Below are positions 1-6,430 of a stretch of DNA of 6,885 nt, piece by piece. Source of the DNA: Coxiellaceae bacterium. Lineage in GTDB: Bacteria; Pseudomonadota; Gammaproteobacteria; GCA-013414725. The notes beneath the pieces were generated by a model. That model saw only the letters and a list, made by a program, of their open reading frames with translations, was not told the origin of the DNA and ran no database searches. Location: assembly GCA_013414725.1 (NCBI GenBank), contig CP058706.1, positions 51,599-58,483 on the forward strand, given 5' to 3'. A program made the translations under genes and the position numbers. Within the stretch, counting starts at the first letter, position 1, and each line of letters begins with the position of its first letter.

Positions 1-427
1 TAAAAGCTTCTTCGTCCTCATCAAAACGACGTGGTTCGATTTGCTGTACTACTAATACGCCTAATAATTGTCGTTGGTGGACAATCGGCACAGCCAAGAA
101 AGCGTGATATTTTTCTTCACCGATGCCTGGCAAATAACGGAAATTTGGATGGGTCGGCGCATCATCTAAATTAATGGGTTGTTCACGTTCAGCCACTAAA
201 CCGACTAAACCTTCACCGAATTTCAATTTAGCTTTGGTAACGAGCTCATTGTTTAAGCCTTCCGTTGCCATCATGACATGCTCACCACGATCATGATCGG
301 TCAAGAAGATACTGCAAGCATCCGTTTCCATGGCTTCTTTAGTGCGCGACACCACAATTTTAAGCGCTTCAGTCAAATCAGGCGCGTGGCTAACTTCTTG
401 GATGATGCGCATTAAAGTTTTTAACAT
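1..427 (-). CDS. ptsP: PtsP (enzyme I-Ntr), N-terminal GAF portion, partial at window edge
   Basis: This is the first 142 codons of the nitrogen-PTS phosphoenolpyruvate-protein phosphotransferase; the rest lies beyond the left edge. The start ATG (427-425) follows AGGA with a 7-base spacer. The protein begins MLKTLMRIIQEVSHAPDLTE, and the GAF sensor domain covers roughly residue 15 to the edge, with typical stretches such as TDACSIFLTDHD, LKFGEGLVGLVAE and APTHPNFRYLPG. In this family the GAF domain precedes the PEP-utilising enzyme I domains that phosphorylate NPr (PtsO) in the cytoplasm; those domains are not visible here. It lies 18 bases downstream of rppH on the same strand, the same order as in E. 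coli and other gammaproteobacteria, so the two are probably co-transcribed. No frame break is seen in this part. Identification rests on recognised sequence and gene context. Confidence 0.9.
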   Translation of the reverse strand, partial: MLKTLMRIIQEVSHAPDLTEALKIVVSRTKEAMETDACSIFLTDHDRGEHVMMATEGLNNELVTKAKLKFGEGLVGLVAEREQPINLDDAPTHPNFRYLPGIGEEKYHAFLAVPIVHQRQLLGVLVVQQIEPRRFDEDEEAF

Positions 428-445
428 CTCACTGTCCTATTTCTA

Positions 446-920
446 TTATCCAAAGAGCAATGGCTCAAATTCTCTTAATGCCCGCTGATAAACTTGGCGT
501 TTAAAGCTAATCACCTCTTCAGCAGGCCGCCAATAATTGACCCAATGCCAAATATCAAACTCAGGTGAGTCAGTCAGGTCAAAACGGATCCGGGAATCAT
601 CACTTTCCAACCGCAGCAAAAACCATTTTTGCCGCTGTCCAATGCAAACGGGACGGGTATAATAACGACGCAAATGACGGGGCAAGCGATAATACAGCCA
701 CTGTTTTGTTACTCCCATGATTTTGACATCTTCCGGCATCAATCCCAGCTCTTCACCTAATTCGCGATACATAGCTTCTTCAAGGGTCTCATAATCTTTT
801 ATGCCACCCTGGGGAAATTGCCAAGCATTTTCATGGCCATAGCGCCTACCCCAAAAGTTGTTGTTGCGCATTGCACAGAATAATGCCAACGTTCAATCTA
901 AAACCATGTTGATCGATCAT
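446..920 (-). CDS. rppH: RNA pyrophosphohydrolase RppH (Nudix), frame interrupted near the N-terminus
   Basis: RppH removes pyrophosphate from the 5' triphosphate end of mRNAs and so starts their decay. The Nudix box is perfect (GX5EX7RELXEEXGL, restored residues 39-61). Other family signatures are WQFPQGG, KPVCIGQ-like [27 protein letters not shown] and [11 protein letters not shown]. The start ATG (920-918) has AGAGGA upstream and gives [20 protein letters not shown], the expected N-terminus. As read, this frame meets TAG at 848-846 after 24 codons. The remainder continues in another frame with [18 protein letters not shown]. The break is at the 4-base A run 853-856 (T on the coding strand). 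Adding two bases gives CNAQQQLFWGRRYG, which matches the family spacing; a one-base insertion is the alternative. Restored length is about 158 residues, a little shorter than the E. coli protein (about 176). A start inside the second frame would lose the first beta strand and is not credible. Confidence 0.88.
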
Positions 921-1267
921 TTAACCGTCCTCTCAGCCAATGCTGCAGTAGGCAATTACACATTTGATTATTTTTTGTTCAGCAAGCTCGATTTTAGGCC
1001 CAAGGCTTGCCGCTTATAACACCTTATATATATTGTAGCTAGAAACTCACACAAATTTAATGGGATATCTGCTTTTTTGTGAAATTTTGCTGCCAACTTA
1101 TTGTGTTTATGACGCCGGATGAGTATTCTTGCGGCAATTGTAGCTATTCGGCCACTGGATGGAATAGGCCTTTTGGCGCTAAGCTTGCGCTGAATAGATA
1201 ACGAGAAGGCTTGGGCTGCTGTGGGCTCATGACAGGAGTCTTCTGCGAAAACACATAAGGAGAATAG
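921..1267. other. Divergent intergenic region between rppH and the hydrolase gene
   Basis: This stretch of about 350 bases holds no convincing gene. It must contain the promoter of rppH-ptsP (minus) and that of the hydrolase (plus). One possible plus-strand promoter is TTGCCG (1007-1012), a 16-base spacer and TATATT (1029-1034), which would leave a leader of about 230 bases. AT-rich sequence at 955-1090 is compatible with promoters in both directions, but none is strong. The ribosome binding site AAGGAGA lies at 1257-1263. The half nearer the hydrolase (1110-1250) is more GC-rich and contains short imperfect hairpins such as GGCC at 1150-1175, with no recognised riboswitch. Confidence 0.4.
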
Positions 1268-1270
1268 ATG

Positions 1271-2505
1271 ATGTCTTTTGCTAGCCCATTACGTCAGCTG
1301 GCTGTCTCGCTGATCGGCTTATTACTTGGCTGTTTCATCGCGCCTTCTGCTTTGGCAGTGATCGATATTCAATTACTGGAACTACCAGCAGCGCTATCTC
1401 ACCCCAATTTGATCAACGTTTCGTCAATTTCATGCGGCGCTGGCATATGCCTGGTGCCTCGGTGGCGATTTTCCGCAACGGCCATTTTTATTAGCAAGAG
1501 GCTATGGCTGGGCTGACCGTGAAAACCTTGAACCAGTGCACCCTGATTCATTGTTCCGGATTGGCAGTGTTTCCAAAGTAATCACTACTGTAGCCGTCCT
1601 GAAACTCATTCAAGATAACCGCGCCTCACTCGACCAACCCGTCTTCACCATTTTGAATGATTTGTCTCCCTTAAGTGGACAAATGGCACGTAACGTGAAT
1701 CAAGTCACCTTACGCAATTTATTGCAAATGTCCTCCGGCTGGTACACTCAAGTGATTGATCCCATGTTCGGGCCATGGTCAAGCCGAATGTTGTACTATC
1801 TCAACGATAATATTCCACCCGATTGCGTCACTGCAGCGCAACTGATGATGGGCATGCCATTACAATTTCGTCCCGGCACACAGTATTCTTATTCTAATTT
1901 GAATTATTGTATTTTAGGGCTGGTAGTTAATAAGCTTGCTGGCACTAATTATGATTACAAAACCTATGAGAATTACGTAAAACAAGCAGTATTAGCACCA
2001 GCTGGCATCACTAGTATGCAAATCGGTGACACCTTGCCGCAAAACCGTGCCCCTGGGGAAGTGAAGTATTATCGCTATGGCAGTACCCGCGCTGATGCTA
2101 ATAATGCCGTCGATAACATGGCTAAAATCGATGGCTTGCCTTATGGTGAAGCCCAAATTTTACAGAAAAATTTTTCTGATGGTGGTTGGATTGCATCCGC
2201 TATCGATTTGGTGAAATTCTTGGATGGCTTAAGCACCTATAAAATCCTTAATCCAACGATGATGCGTATTATGTTGGCAAGGCCCAGCTTCCAACAAAAA
2301 ACCGAAGGCTATTCTTCGATGGCATGGGTAATTAAAAATACTGCTGGACATACTTACTGAGCAAACATGGCAGTTTCACTGGCACACAAGCATTGATTTT
2401 CATGACAACGATGGCACATCTTATGCCGTGATTTTTAATGCAAAGCCGCCACAACGACCAAAATTTTTGCATGAGTTGACTTTGATTTTACTCAGCGCAA
2501 AATGA
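1271..2505 (+). CDS. Secreted serine hydrolase of the beta-lactamase/class C penicillin-binding family, frame interrupted four times
   Basis: The N-terminal signal peptide (LAVSLIGLLLGCFIAPSALA) predicts export to the periplasm. The family comprises serine beta-lactamases, DD-peptidases and esterases. Motifs are in the usual order: S-V-S-K with nucleophile Ser at 1566-1568 and Lys at 1575-1577, Y-S-N at 1890-1898, and H-G-S at 2366-2374 in place of the KTG box. The substrate cannot be told from sequence; a peptidoglycan-related peptidase or esterase is as likely as antibiotic resistance. As read, the frame shifts at the C run 1402-1405, around the T run 1485-1492, at 2357-2360 (TACTGAGC, expected TACTGGAGC) and at the T run 2397-2400. 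Each is repaired by one added base, giving about 412 residues with continuous homology: QFDQRFVNFMRRWHMPGASV, GHF-LARGYGWADRE, HTYWSKHGSFTGT and LIFHDNDGTSYAVIFNAK. ATG 1271 is preferred to ATG 1268 because it is better spaced from AAGGAGA. Confidence 0.83.
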
Positions 2506-2530
2506 TTTTACTAATGTGTCGCACTTACAG

Positions 2531-2907
2531 ATGAAAACAGCGCATATTTTGCTTGTTGACGATGATCCAATCAGCAATAAATGGCTTACTGCCGCGTTAA
2601 CAGCAGCCAATTATCAAGTCAGCAGTGTGGAAGATGCAAAAACTGCTTGGCAATTGCTAACAACAAGAACGCACACTTATCAACTTGTGATCATTGATCG
2701 AATGATGTTTGGCATGAGTGGGATGGATTTATTACGACAAATACAAATGTCACCCTCTTTGAAAAAATACCTGTCATTATCCAAACTGGTGAATGCCGAC
2801 CGGAAGAACATATCGCTGCTATTGCTGCGGGTGCTGTAGATTTGCTTTATAAACCGATTGCTACTGATTTATTATTGAAGGTCGTTAACAAAGCTTTATC
2901 TACGTAA
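2531..2907 (+). CDS. Stand-alone CheY-like response regulator receiver, one frameshift
   Basis: This is a single receiver domain with no output domain, so it probably acts by phosphorylation-dependent protein contact. Counting from ATG 2531, all signature residues are in place one position before CheY: acidic D11 and D12 in LLVDDDP, phospho-acceptor D56 in VIIDRMMFGMSG, T86 in VIIQTGE, Y107 and K108 in LLYKPI. As read, the frame closes early at 2839. The break is the 6-base A run 2762-2767; a seventh A gives SLKKIPVIIQTGE and continues to TAA 2905-2907, for 125 residues, a normal receiver length. It starts 25 bases after the hydrolase stop codon on the same strand, so co-transcription is likely. 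A GTG at 2516 is in the same frame and is an alternative start; neither has a strong ribosome binding site. No kinase is visible in the window. Confidence 0.85.
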
Positions 2908-2925
2908 AACCCGCATCACTGCGGG
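2906..2925 (-). terminator. Intrinsic terminator between convergent genes
   Basis: The stem CCCGCA (2910-2915) pairs with TGCGGG (2920-2925) around a four-base loop. Read on the minus strand the hairpin is followed by TTTT (2909-2906), so it best serves the minus-strand gene 2948-3328. It lies immediately after the receiver stop codon and may also halt plus-strand transcripts, though on that side the hairpin is followed by GGCCCCC instead of a T run. Confidence 0.6.
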
Positions 2926-2947
2926 GGCCCCCAATTCGATTTAATGA

Positions 2948-3328
2948 CTAATGTGTAAGTGCACAGAGTACAACGCCTTGTTGCGGACTACTCAGGGCAT
3001 AAATCGTTGATTTTGCCCCTTGATGATAGGGCAAAGCCATACAAATATTATAATTGGCCGCTGACGAAGGTGAAGGTGATAAGCCTACTTGAACAAAAGT
3101 CCCGCCTTGGCAATTGCCATTAAATGGATCAGAGAAAGACCGCTGCTGTCCAGCCTGCACTGCGCCTAATGACACCATTTGAGTATTGCAACGCAATGAA
3201 ATATAGACTGTTTTTACTCCCTGGCCTTTATTGTCTGCAAAGTTAAAAGCATAATTCTGCGCCATTGCAATATTGGCAACCAAGCAACCCGCTGCTATAC
3301 CACTGATAATTTTGCCTATTCGTTGCAT
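2948..3328 (-). CDS. Small secreted protein of unknown function with four mature cysteines
   Basis: I do not recognise this family. The 126-residue product starts with a clear signal peptide (basic MQRIGK, hydrophobic core IISGIAAGCLVANIA, cleavage probably after AMA or AMAQ), so it should be exported. The mature part of about 102 residues has four cysteines (contexts LRCNTQ, GNCQGG, NICMAL, VLCALTH), an even number suited to two disulfide bonds. It is rich in Gly, Ser, Gln and Val, with alternating patterns that suggest a beta-rich fold. The start is supported by a very strong ribosome binding site, AAAGGAGGA, 7 bases before ATG 3328. The frame is intact, unlike most neighbours. It lies 58 bases downstream of the paralogue at 3387-4139 on the same strand and could belong to its transcript, but AT-rich sequence in the gap could also hold its own promoter. 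Confidence 0.75.
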   Translation of the reverse strand: MQRIGKIISGIAAGCLVANIAMAQNYAFNFADNKGQGVKTVYISLRCNTQMVSLGAVQAGQQRSFSDPFNGNCQGGTFVQVGLSPSPSSAANYNICMALPYHQGAKSTIYALSSPQQGVVLCALTH

Positions 3329-3386
3329 AAAGATATCCTCCTTTGATACTTTAAAAATAGTACAAAATTACCAAAAATGCTTTTGT

Positions 3387-4139
3387 TTACGTGAAAGATT
3401 TTACTGTCGTCTCTTCCAATGCCTCTTCCTGGGTCTTTAAACTGATCTGTTCACTATAGAATTTAAACTTTAACTGACTGACCTTTGTTACAAGCTCACT
3501 AGAATCAAAGCCAAATTCAATTTTGGCTTCACTGGTGTTTATAATTGGTTTATGTTTAATTCCGTTTTTCATATTTCCCAGGCGTCATAATTTCAATTTC
3601 TTTTTCAAAAATATGGCCTTTTATGTCCATCTCATAATAAGTTTTAGTGTCTAATATGCTGACGACATTAAGCTTCACATAACAATAAAGCTCCTTATTG
3701 TTATTAAAATGCCATTCAACGCAAAATGTTGTGGCGCCAACATTAACTTGTCTCGAGTCCCCATTGACATTCAGGCATAATTTTCCAGACAATATCATTA
3801 TCAACAATCGTTGCATTTTCTGGCCGGCATTATTTGCGAGAAAATTAACATAATCATCTGTTTGATCTACTCCATTAAAATATCCCTTTAGAAAATCATT
3901 GAATGCTTTTTGATTGGGTTTCTGTTCTACACCATCTTTAAAAAATAAAGGTAAAGATCTATTTATATCGATAAGAGTACCGGTTTTTCTCGGCTGTCCC
4001 AAAGTTTGCTTCCATTTATCAATCACTGTGGTAATTTCTTGTGGCATTGTTGTGTTGGAATAAGTGACCTGAGACCACTGCCTGCGCCAATTTTTGATTT
4101 GATTACGCTGATGACCATAAATAACATTACTAAAAACAT
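3387..4139 (-). CDS. Hypothetical protein, first member of a tandem paralogue pair, two frameshifts
   Basis: The function is not recognised. No signal peptide or transmembrane segment is evident. The likely start is ATG 4139-4137, preceded by GAGGGG with an 8-base spacer. As read, that ATG leads into a short dead frame. One extra T in the run at 4132-4136 gives MFFSNVIYGHQRNQIKNW and joins the long frame that runs to 3556. A second break near the five-base run 3565-3569 (two bases lost, or one gained) separates PGKYEK from NGIKHKPIINTSEAKIEFGF, which runs to TAA 3389-3387. Restored length is about 251 residues. The protein aligns along its length with the gene at 4335-5078: FLKGYF with FLRQYF, EWHF...LYC with EWHW...LVC, YYEMDIKG with PYEIDKSG, and VSQLKFKFYSEQ with IHDIKIDFFSNR. 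The frame also opens upstream to a TTG at 4194, but no ribosome binding site supports starting there. Confidence 0.65.
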
Positions 4140-4249
4140 AGTATTTTCCCCTCGTGCTAATGCGGGGCATACTATAACGGCTATAACTTAACAAATTATT
4201 AGCAAAAATGAATTTTTTTAGAAAGGTCTTTTAGAAGATGATTTTTCAG

Positions 4250-4278
4250 ATTATATGAAACCGTCTCAAAATGCAAAA
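4250..4278 (-). promoter_or_regulatory. Possible sigma-70 promoter of the 3387-4139 gene
   Basis: A perfect -10 TATAAT lies on the minus strand at 4255-4250. A weak -35 precedes it, either TTGCAT (4276-4271, 15-base spacer) or TTTTGC (4278-4273, 17-base spacer). The start codon is about 110 bases downstream. The call rests mainly on the -10 box in AT-rich DNA. Confidence 0.3.
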
Positions 4279-4283
4279 CTACA

Positions 4284-4306
4284 GTGTCATCCTGAGCGTA
4301 GCGAAG
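4284..4306. repeat. Dispersed-repeat-like element (GTCATCCTGAGC...GCGAAG type)
   Basis: The stretch TGTCATCCTGAGCGTAGCG followed by AAGC resembles the conserved core of short intergenic repeats that occur in many copies in some bacterial genomes. It stands in the gap between the two paralogues, 29 bases after the stop of the upstream one, and differs from the AT-rich DNA around it. Only one copy is in the window, so its repeat nature is inferred from resemblance. Confidence 0.4.
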
Positions 4307-4325
4307 CAACCCTATGTCAAAGCCT

Positions 4326-4349
4326 AAAAAAGGCCTAAAATCCCGGCCT
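4326..4349 (-). terminator. Intrinsic terminator at the 3' end of the 4335-5078 gene
   Basis: On the minus strand, AGGCC (4349-4345) pairs with GGCCT (4335-4331) around a nine-base loop and is followed by a T run (4330-4326). The hairpin includes the stop codon TAG at 4337-4335. The stem is only five pairs but GC-rich, and the run of T is clean. It suggests that the second paralogue is transcribed separately from the first. Confidence 0.5.
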
Positions 4350-5078
4350 AGCTTGGCTTGGTTGCTGTTCTTCAACCATAGTAACGTTCGACTTACAATT
4401 CAACCGATTACTGAAAAAATCTATTTTGATATCGTGAATATTAGCGGTCAATGATTCCTGTTGAGAAGAAAATACTATCGTAGTCGTTGCATCAAATACA
4501 TATCGTTGTTTTTTTGCCGTTACTGCTGCATTGATAAAGCTATCTTTCAGCGTTAAATTACCTGATTTATCGATTTCATAGGGATTTCGGCCAACGTCTA
4601 TGGTATTAATGTGCAATGTCGTTTTGCAAACTAGCTGCTTCTGGTCCCAATGCCATTCACATTCTGGGGTCGCATCACTCACACTCGCTACCTGTGCCAT
4701 ACCATATAATTGCAAAGTAATTTTGTTATGCAGTAATGTTTTTAATAATGGCGCTAGCTTGGGGACAGTATTGGCAACACAATCAATATACATTTCTCTT
4801 TGGGGGCAATCAGCAAAATACTGGCGCAAAAACTGCCAAATCAGCGGCTGAAGTGATGATCGGTGCATTGATTAAAGCTCCATTTTTGTAAAACAGAGTA
4901 CGTCGACTGTTGAAGCAGAGCTCCTCTGTAGCCGCATTTTTGCAACCAAGGCCGCTGCCCATTGTTGGATTTTGGGTGTTTTATCCGCCACATCCAGCAC
5001 TACTTGCTTCACAGGTTTATGCTGCCACTTTGCCAATTTTGACACACGGCGTTGCTGTCTAAAGTAGTTAAAAAACAT
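4335..5078 (-). CDS. Hypothetical protein, second member of the paralogue pair, apparent internal stop
   Basis: The function is not recognised. No signal peptide or membrane segment is seen. ATG 5078-5076 follows GAGGAGGAACC, a strong ribosome binding site, and gives MFFNYFRQQRRVSKLAKW, comparable to MFFSNVIYGHQRNQIKNW of the neighbour. As read, the frame stops at TAA 4874-4872 and reopens in the same frame at ATG 4868. A better reading adds one T-complement base to the run 4883-4887 and two to the short run 4838-4840. The segment then reads FTKNGALINAPIITSAADF and WQFLRQYF, which lines up with FFKDG...AFNDFLKGYF of the neighbour and removes the stop. Restored length is about 248 residues, against about 251. 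A genuine split into two cistrons is possible, because GGAG lies 9 bases before ATG 4868. The C-terminal half (DVGRNPYEIDKSGN, TTTIVFSSQQ, IHDIKIDFFSNR) clearly matches the paralogue. Confidence 0.65.
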
Positions 5079-5164
5079 GTTAGGTTCCTCCTCAATCGAC
5101 TTGAGTGAGTAGTTGCAAACTAGGTAACGAAATGCAGTACATTAAACTGATCCGCTTTGAATGT

Positions 5165-5170
5165 ATTATA
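5165..5170 (-). promoter_or_regulatory. Possible -10 box for the 4335-5078 gene
   Basis: A perfect TATAAT lies on the minus strand at 5170-5165, about 87 bases before the start ATG. No good -35 hexamer is found at the usual distance. The upstream DNA is AT-rich. Confidence 0.3.
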
Positions 5171-5214
5171 AATCGCTTTTTAAAAGCTTTACTTAACCTA
5201 TGCTTAAAACCACG

Positions 5215-5242
5215 TTGTTTAAGGGCCTGGGTATGTGATAAT
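5215..5242 (+). promoter_or_regulatory. Sigma-70-type promoter of hslO with extended -10
   Basis: The -35 is TTGTTT (5215-5220), followed by a 16-base spacer and GATAAT (5237-5242). TGT directly before the -10 makes an extended -10 (TGnGATAAT), which compensates for the weak -35. Transcription would start near 5249, leaving a leader of about 28 bases before the hslO ATG. I see no heat-shock sigma-32 pattern (CTTGAA and CCCCAT) at this site. Confidence 0.5.
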
Positions 5243-5276
5243 TTACACAATCATGTCATTACCCATAGGATTCTCC

Positions 5277-6144
5277 ATGCAAGACTCAGATGCTTTACAA
5301 CGTTTTATCTTTGCTGATCTGCAGATACGCGGCGAACTCGTGCGGTTAAATACCGCATTTACTGCGGTAAATGAGCGCCACCCTTACCCCAGTGTGATTA
5401 AAGACTTTCTGGGACAGGCGTTGGCTGCATCGGTTTTATTACGCGCTAATCTCAAATATACTGGATCACTGACGCTACAAATCGAAGGCGATGGGCCAGT
5501 AAGCCTCATTGTCGCACAGTGTAACGAGAAACTGCATATCCGTGGACTGGCCAAATGGGAAAGTTTTGATCCGCCTGCCCAATTTGCTAATGCCGTAGGC
5601 CAAGGATATTTGGCAATTACGATTACCCCTAATGAAGGTGAACGTTATCAGGGGTTGTTAAACTGGGCGACCCTAGTTTAAGCGATTCACTGATGTCTTA
5701 TTTTACCCAATCAGAGCAGCTCAACACTTTCTTAATGTTAGCGACCAATGAAACCCAAGCCGTTGGATTATTATTACAGGTACTACCTGCATCTGATAGC
5801 CCTACGGCCAGCGACGACTGGCAACACGTATTGTCATTAGCACAAAAATAACCAAAGATGAGTTATTAAATACATCTAATCAAGAATTGCTGTTACAAGT
5901 CTTTCCAGAGCTGTCGATTCAACTGTTTGCTGCCCAACCTGCGGAATTCTATTGCAGTTGTAATTTAGAGAAAATGGAGTCTGCATTACAATTGTATGGC
6001 TTTGATGAGGTGATTGGCATTTTAACCACTAACCGTTACGTCAAAGTCACCTGCGAGTTTTGTAATAAACACTACGATTTTTCTCGTGATGAAATTGAAC
6101 GGATTTTTGAACGGCCGGTGCCTCCTTTAGACAAGCCGAATTAA
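5277..6144 (+). CDS. hslO: Hsp33 redox-regulated chaperonin HslO, two frameshifts
   Basis: Hsp33 is a cytoplasmic holdase activated by oxidation of a C-terminal zinc centre. The four zinc cysteines are present as C-S-C (5953-5961) and C-E-F-C (6052-6063), matching the family CxC...CxxC. The N-terminal domain shows QIRGELVRL, LLRANLKYTGSLTLQIEGDG and the family hallmark ITPNEGERYQG. As read, the frame breaks at the G run 5651-5654 and the A run 5844-5848. One added base at each gives YQGVVKLGDPSLSDSLMSYF and LAQKITKDELLN, and the reading frame runs to TAA 6142-6144 for about 289 residues, against 292 in E. coli. The start ATG 5277 has AGGA a few bases upstream. An in-frame ATG at 5253 would add eight residues but has no clear ribosome binding site. 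The gene is preceded by its own promoter and followed by a hairpin, so it looks monocistronic. Confidence 0.92.
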
Positions 6145-6151
6145 AGCCAAA

Positions 6152-6181
6152 ATCTGCCTCAATAGGGCCATTGGGGCAGAT
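6152..6181 (+). terminator. Terminator-like hairpin after hslO
   Basis: The arms ATCTGCCTCAAT (6152-6163) and ATTGGGGCAGAT (6170-6181) form a 12-pair stem with one G-U pair and a six-base loop, starting 8 bases after the hslO stop. The plus-strand tail CAATTTATG is only weakly T-rich. On the minus strand the hairpin is followed by TTTTGG. Termination in the plus direction is likely from position, though the tail is not classical. Confidence 0.6.
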
Positions 6182-6206
6182 CAATTTATGACCAATAAGC
6201 GTTTGT

Positions 6207-6226
6207 TTACCCACACTTTTTCCACA
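6207..6226 (+). promoter_or_regulatory. Two tandem near-consensus DnaA boxes upstream of nrdA
   Basis: TTACCCACA (6207-6215) and TTTTCCACA (6218-6226) each differ by one base from the DnaA box TTATCCACA. They have the same orientation and are 11 bases apart from start to start, one helical turn. They lie about 205 bases upstream of the nrdA start. In E. coli the nrdAB promoter is known to be regulated by DnaA through paired boxes, so the position makes sense. The pattern is seen; binding is inferred. Confidence 0.4.
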
Positions 6227-6351
6227 GGATTCCCCCAAACTATTCCCTTGCATTTTCGCGCTAGACCCATTATCTTGTGTTTCGTTACCTGTTAGCACCT
6301 ATATGTTGAGTTTTTGTACTAATAGCGACAACGAAATTAAAGGCAAAACAA

Positions 6352-6390
6352 CACGTTAGGATGACGTGATCAATTGCAAAATAGCAATTG
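6352..6390. promoter_or_regulatory. Two adjacent inverted repeats in the nrdA leader
   Basis: CACGT (6352-6356) is mirrored by ACGTG (6364-6368) across seven bases. CAATTGC (6371-6377) is mirrored by GCAATTG (6384-6390) across six bases. Both lie 40-80 bases before the nrdA start. They could be operator half-sites or, for the second, a small leader hairpin. Neither matches the NrdR box well, and neither is followed by a T run, so no specific regulator is named. Confidence 0.35.
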
Positions 6391-6430
6391 TGCCATGCAA
6401 ATAATAACTACCACGCACGGGAGGAGCCCA

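Noticed and set aside
1119..1196. Small hydrophobic open frame MSILAAIVAIRPL... in the gap before the hydrolase
   Set aside because: It is only about 24 codons and has no ribosome binding site.
2762..2767. Programmed ribosomal frameshifting at the A run in the receiver, and likewise at the other runs
   Set aside because: The shifts occur at many unrelated runs, in housekeeping genes not known to use frameshifting, and without a shared slippery site and stimulator. Under-called homopolymers explain all of them together.
3360..3386. Possible terminator after the 3387-4139 gene (CAAAAGCATTTTTG)
   Set aside because: The stem is short and made only of A-T pairs apart from one G-C pair, so it is too weak to call.
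4006..4191. Plus-strand open frame of 61 codons
   Set aside because: It is antisense to the 3387-4139 gene, with no initiation signal or recognisable motif.
4600..4851. Plus-strand open frame of 83 codons
   Set aside because: It is antisense to the paralogue at 4335-5078, has no ribosome binding site, and its Cys/Leu-rich translation looks like a shadow.
5105..5317. Plus-strand open frame of 70 codons running into hslO
   Set aside because: It overlaps the hslO promoter and the start of hslO in another frame; composition and lack of a ribosome binding site argue against it.
6047..6298. Minus-strand open frame of 83 codons
   Set aside because: It covers the hslO zinc motif on the opposite strand and reads through the hslO terminator hairpin.
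6294..6312. Possible NrdR box (CACCTATATGTTGAG) upstream of nrdA
   Set aside because: The AT core and flanks only loosely resemble the NrdR palindrome, symmetry is poor, and no second box is found at the expected spacing.
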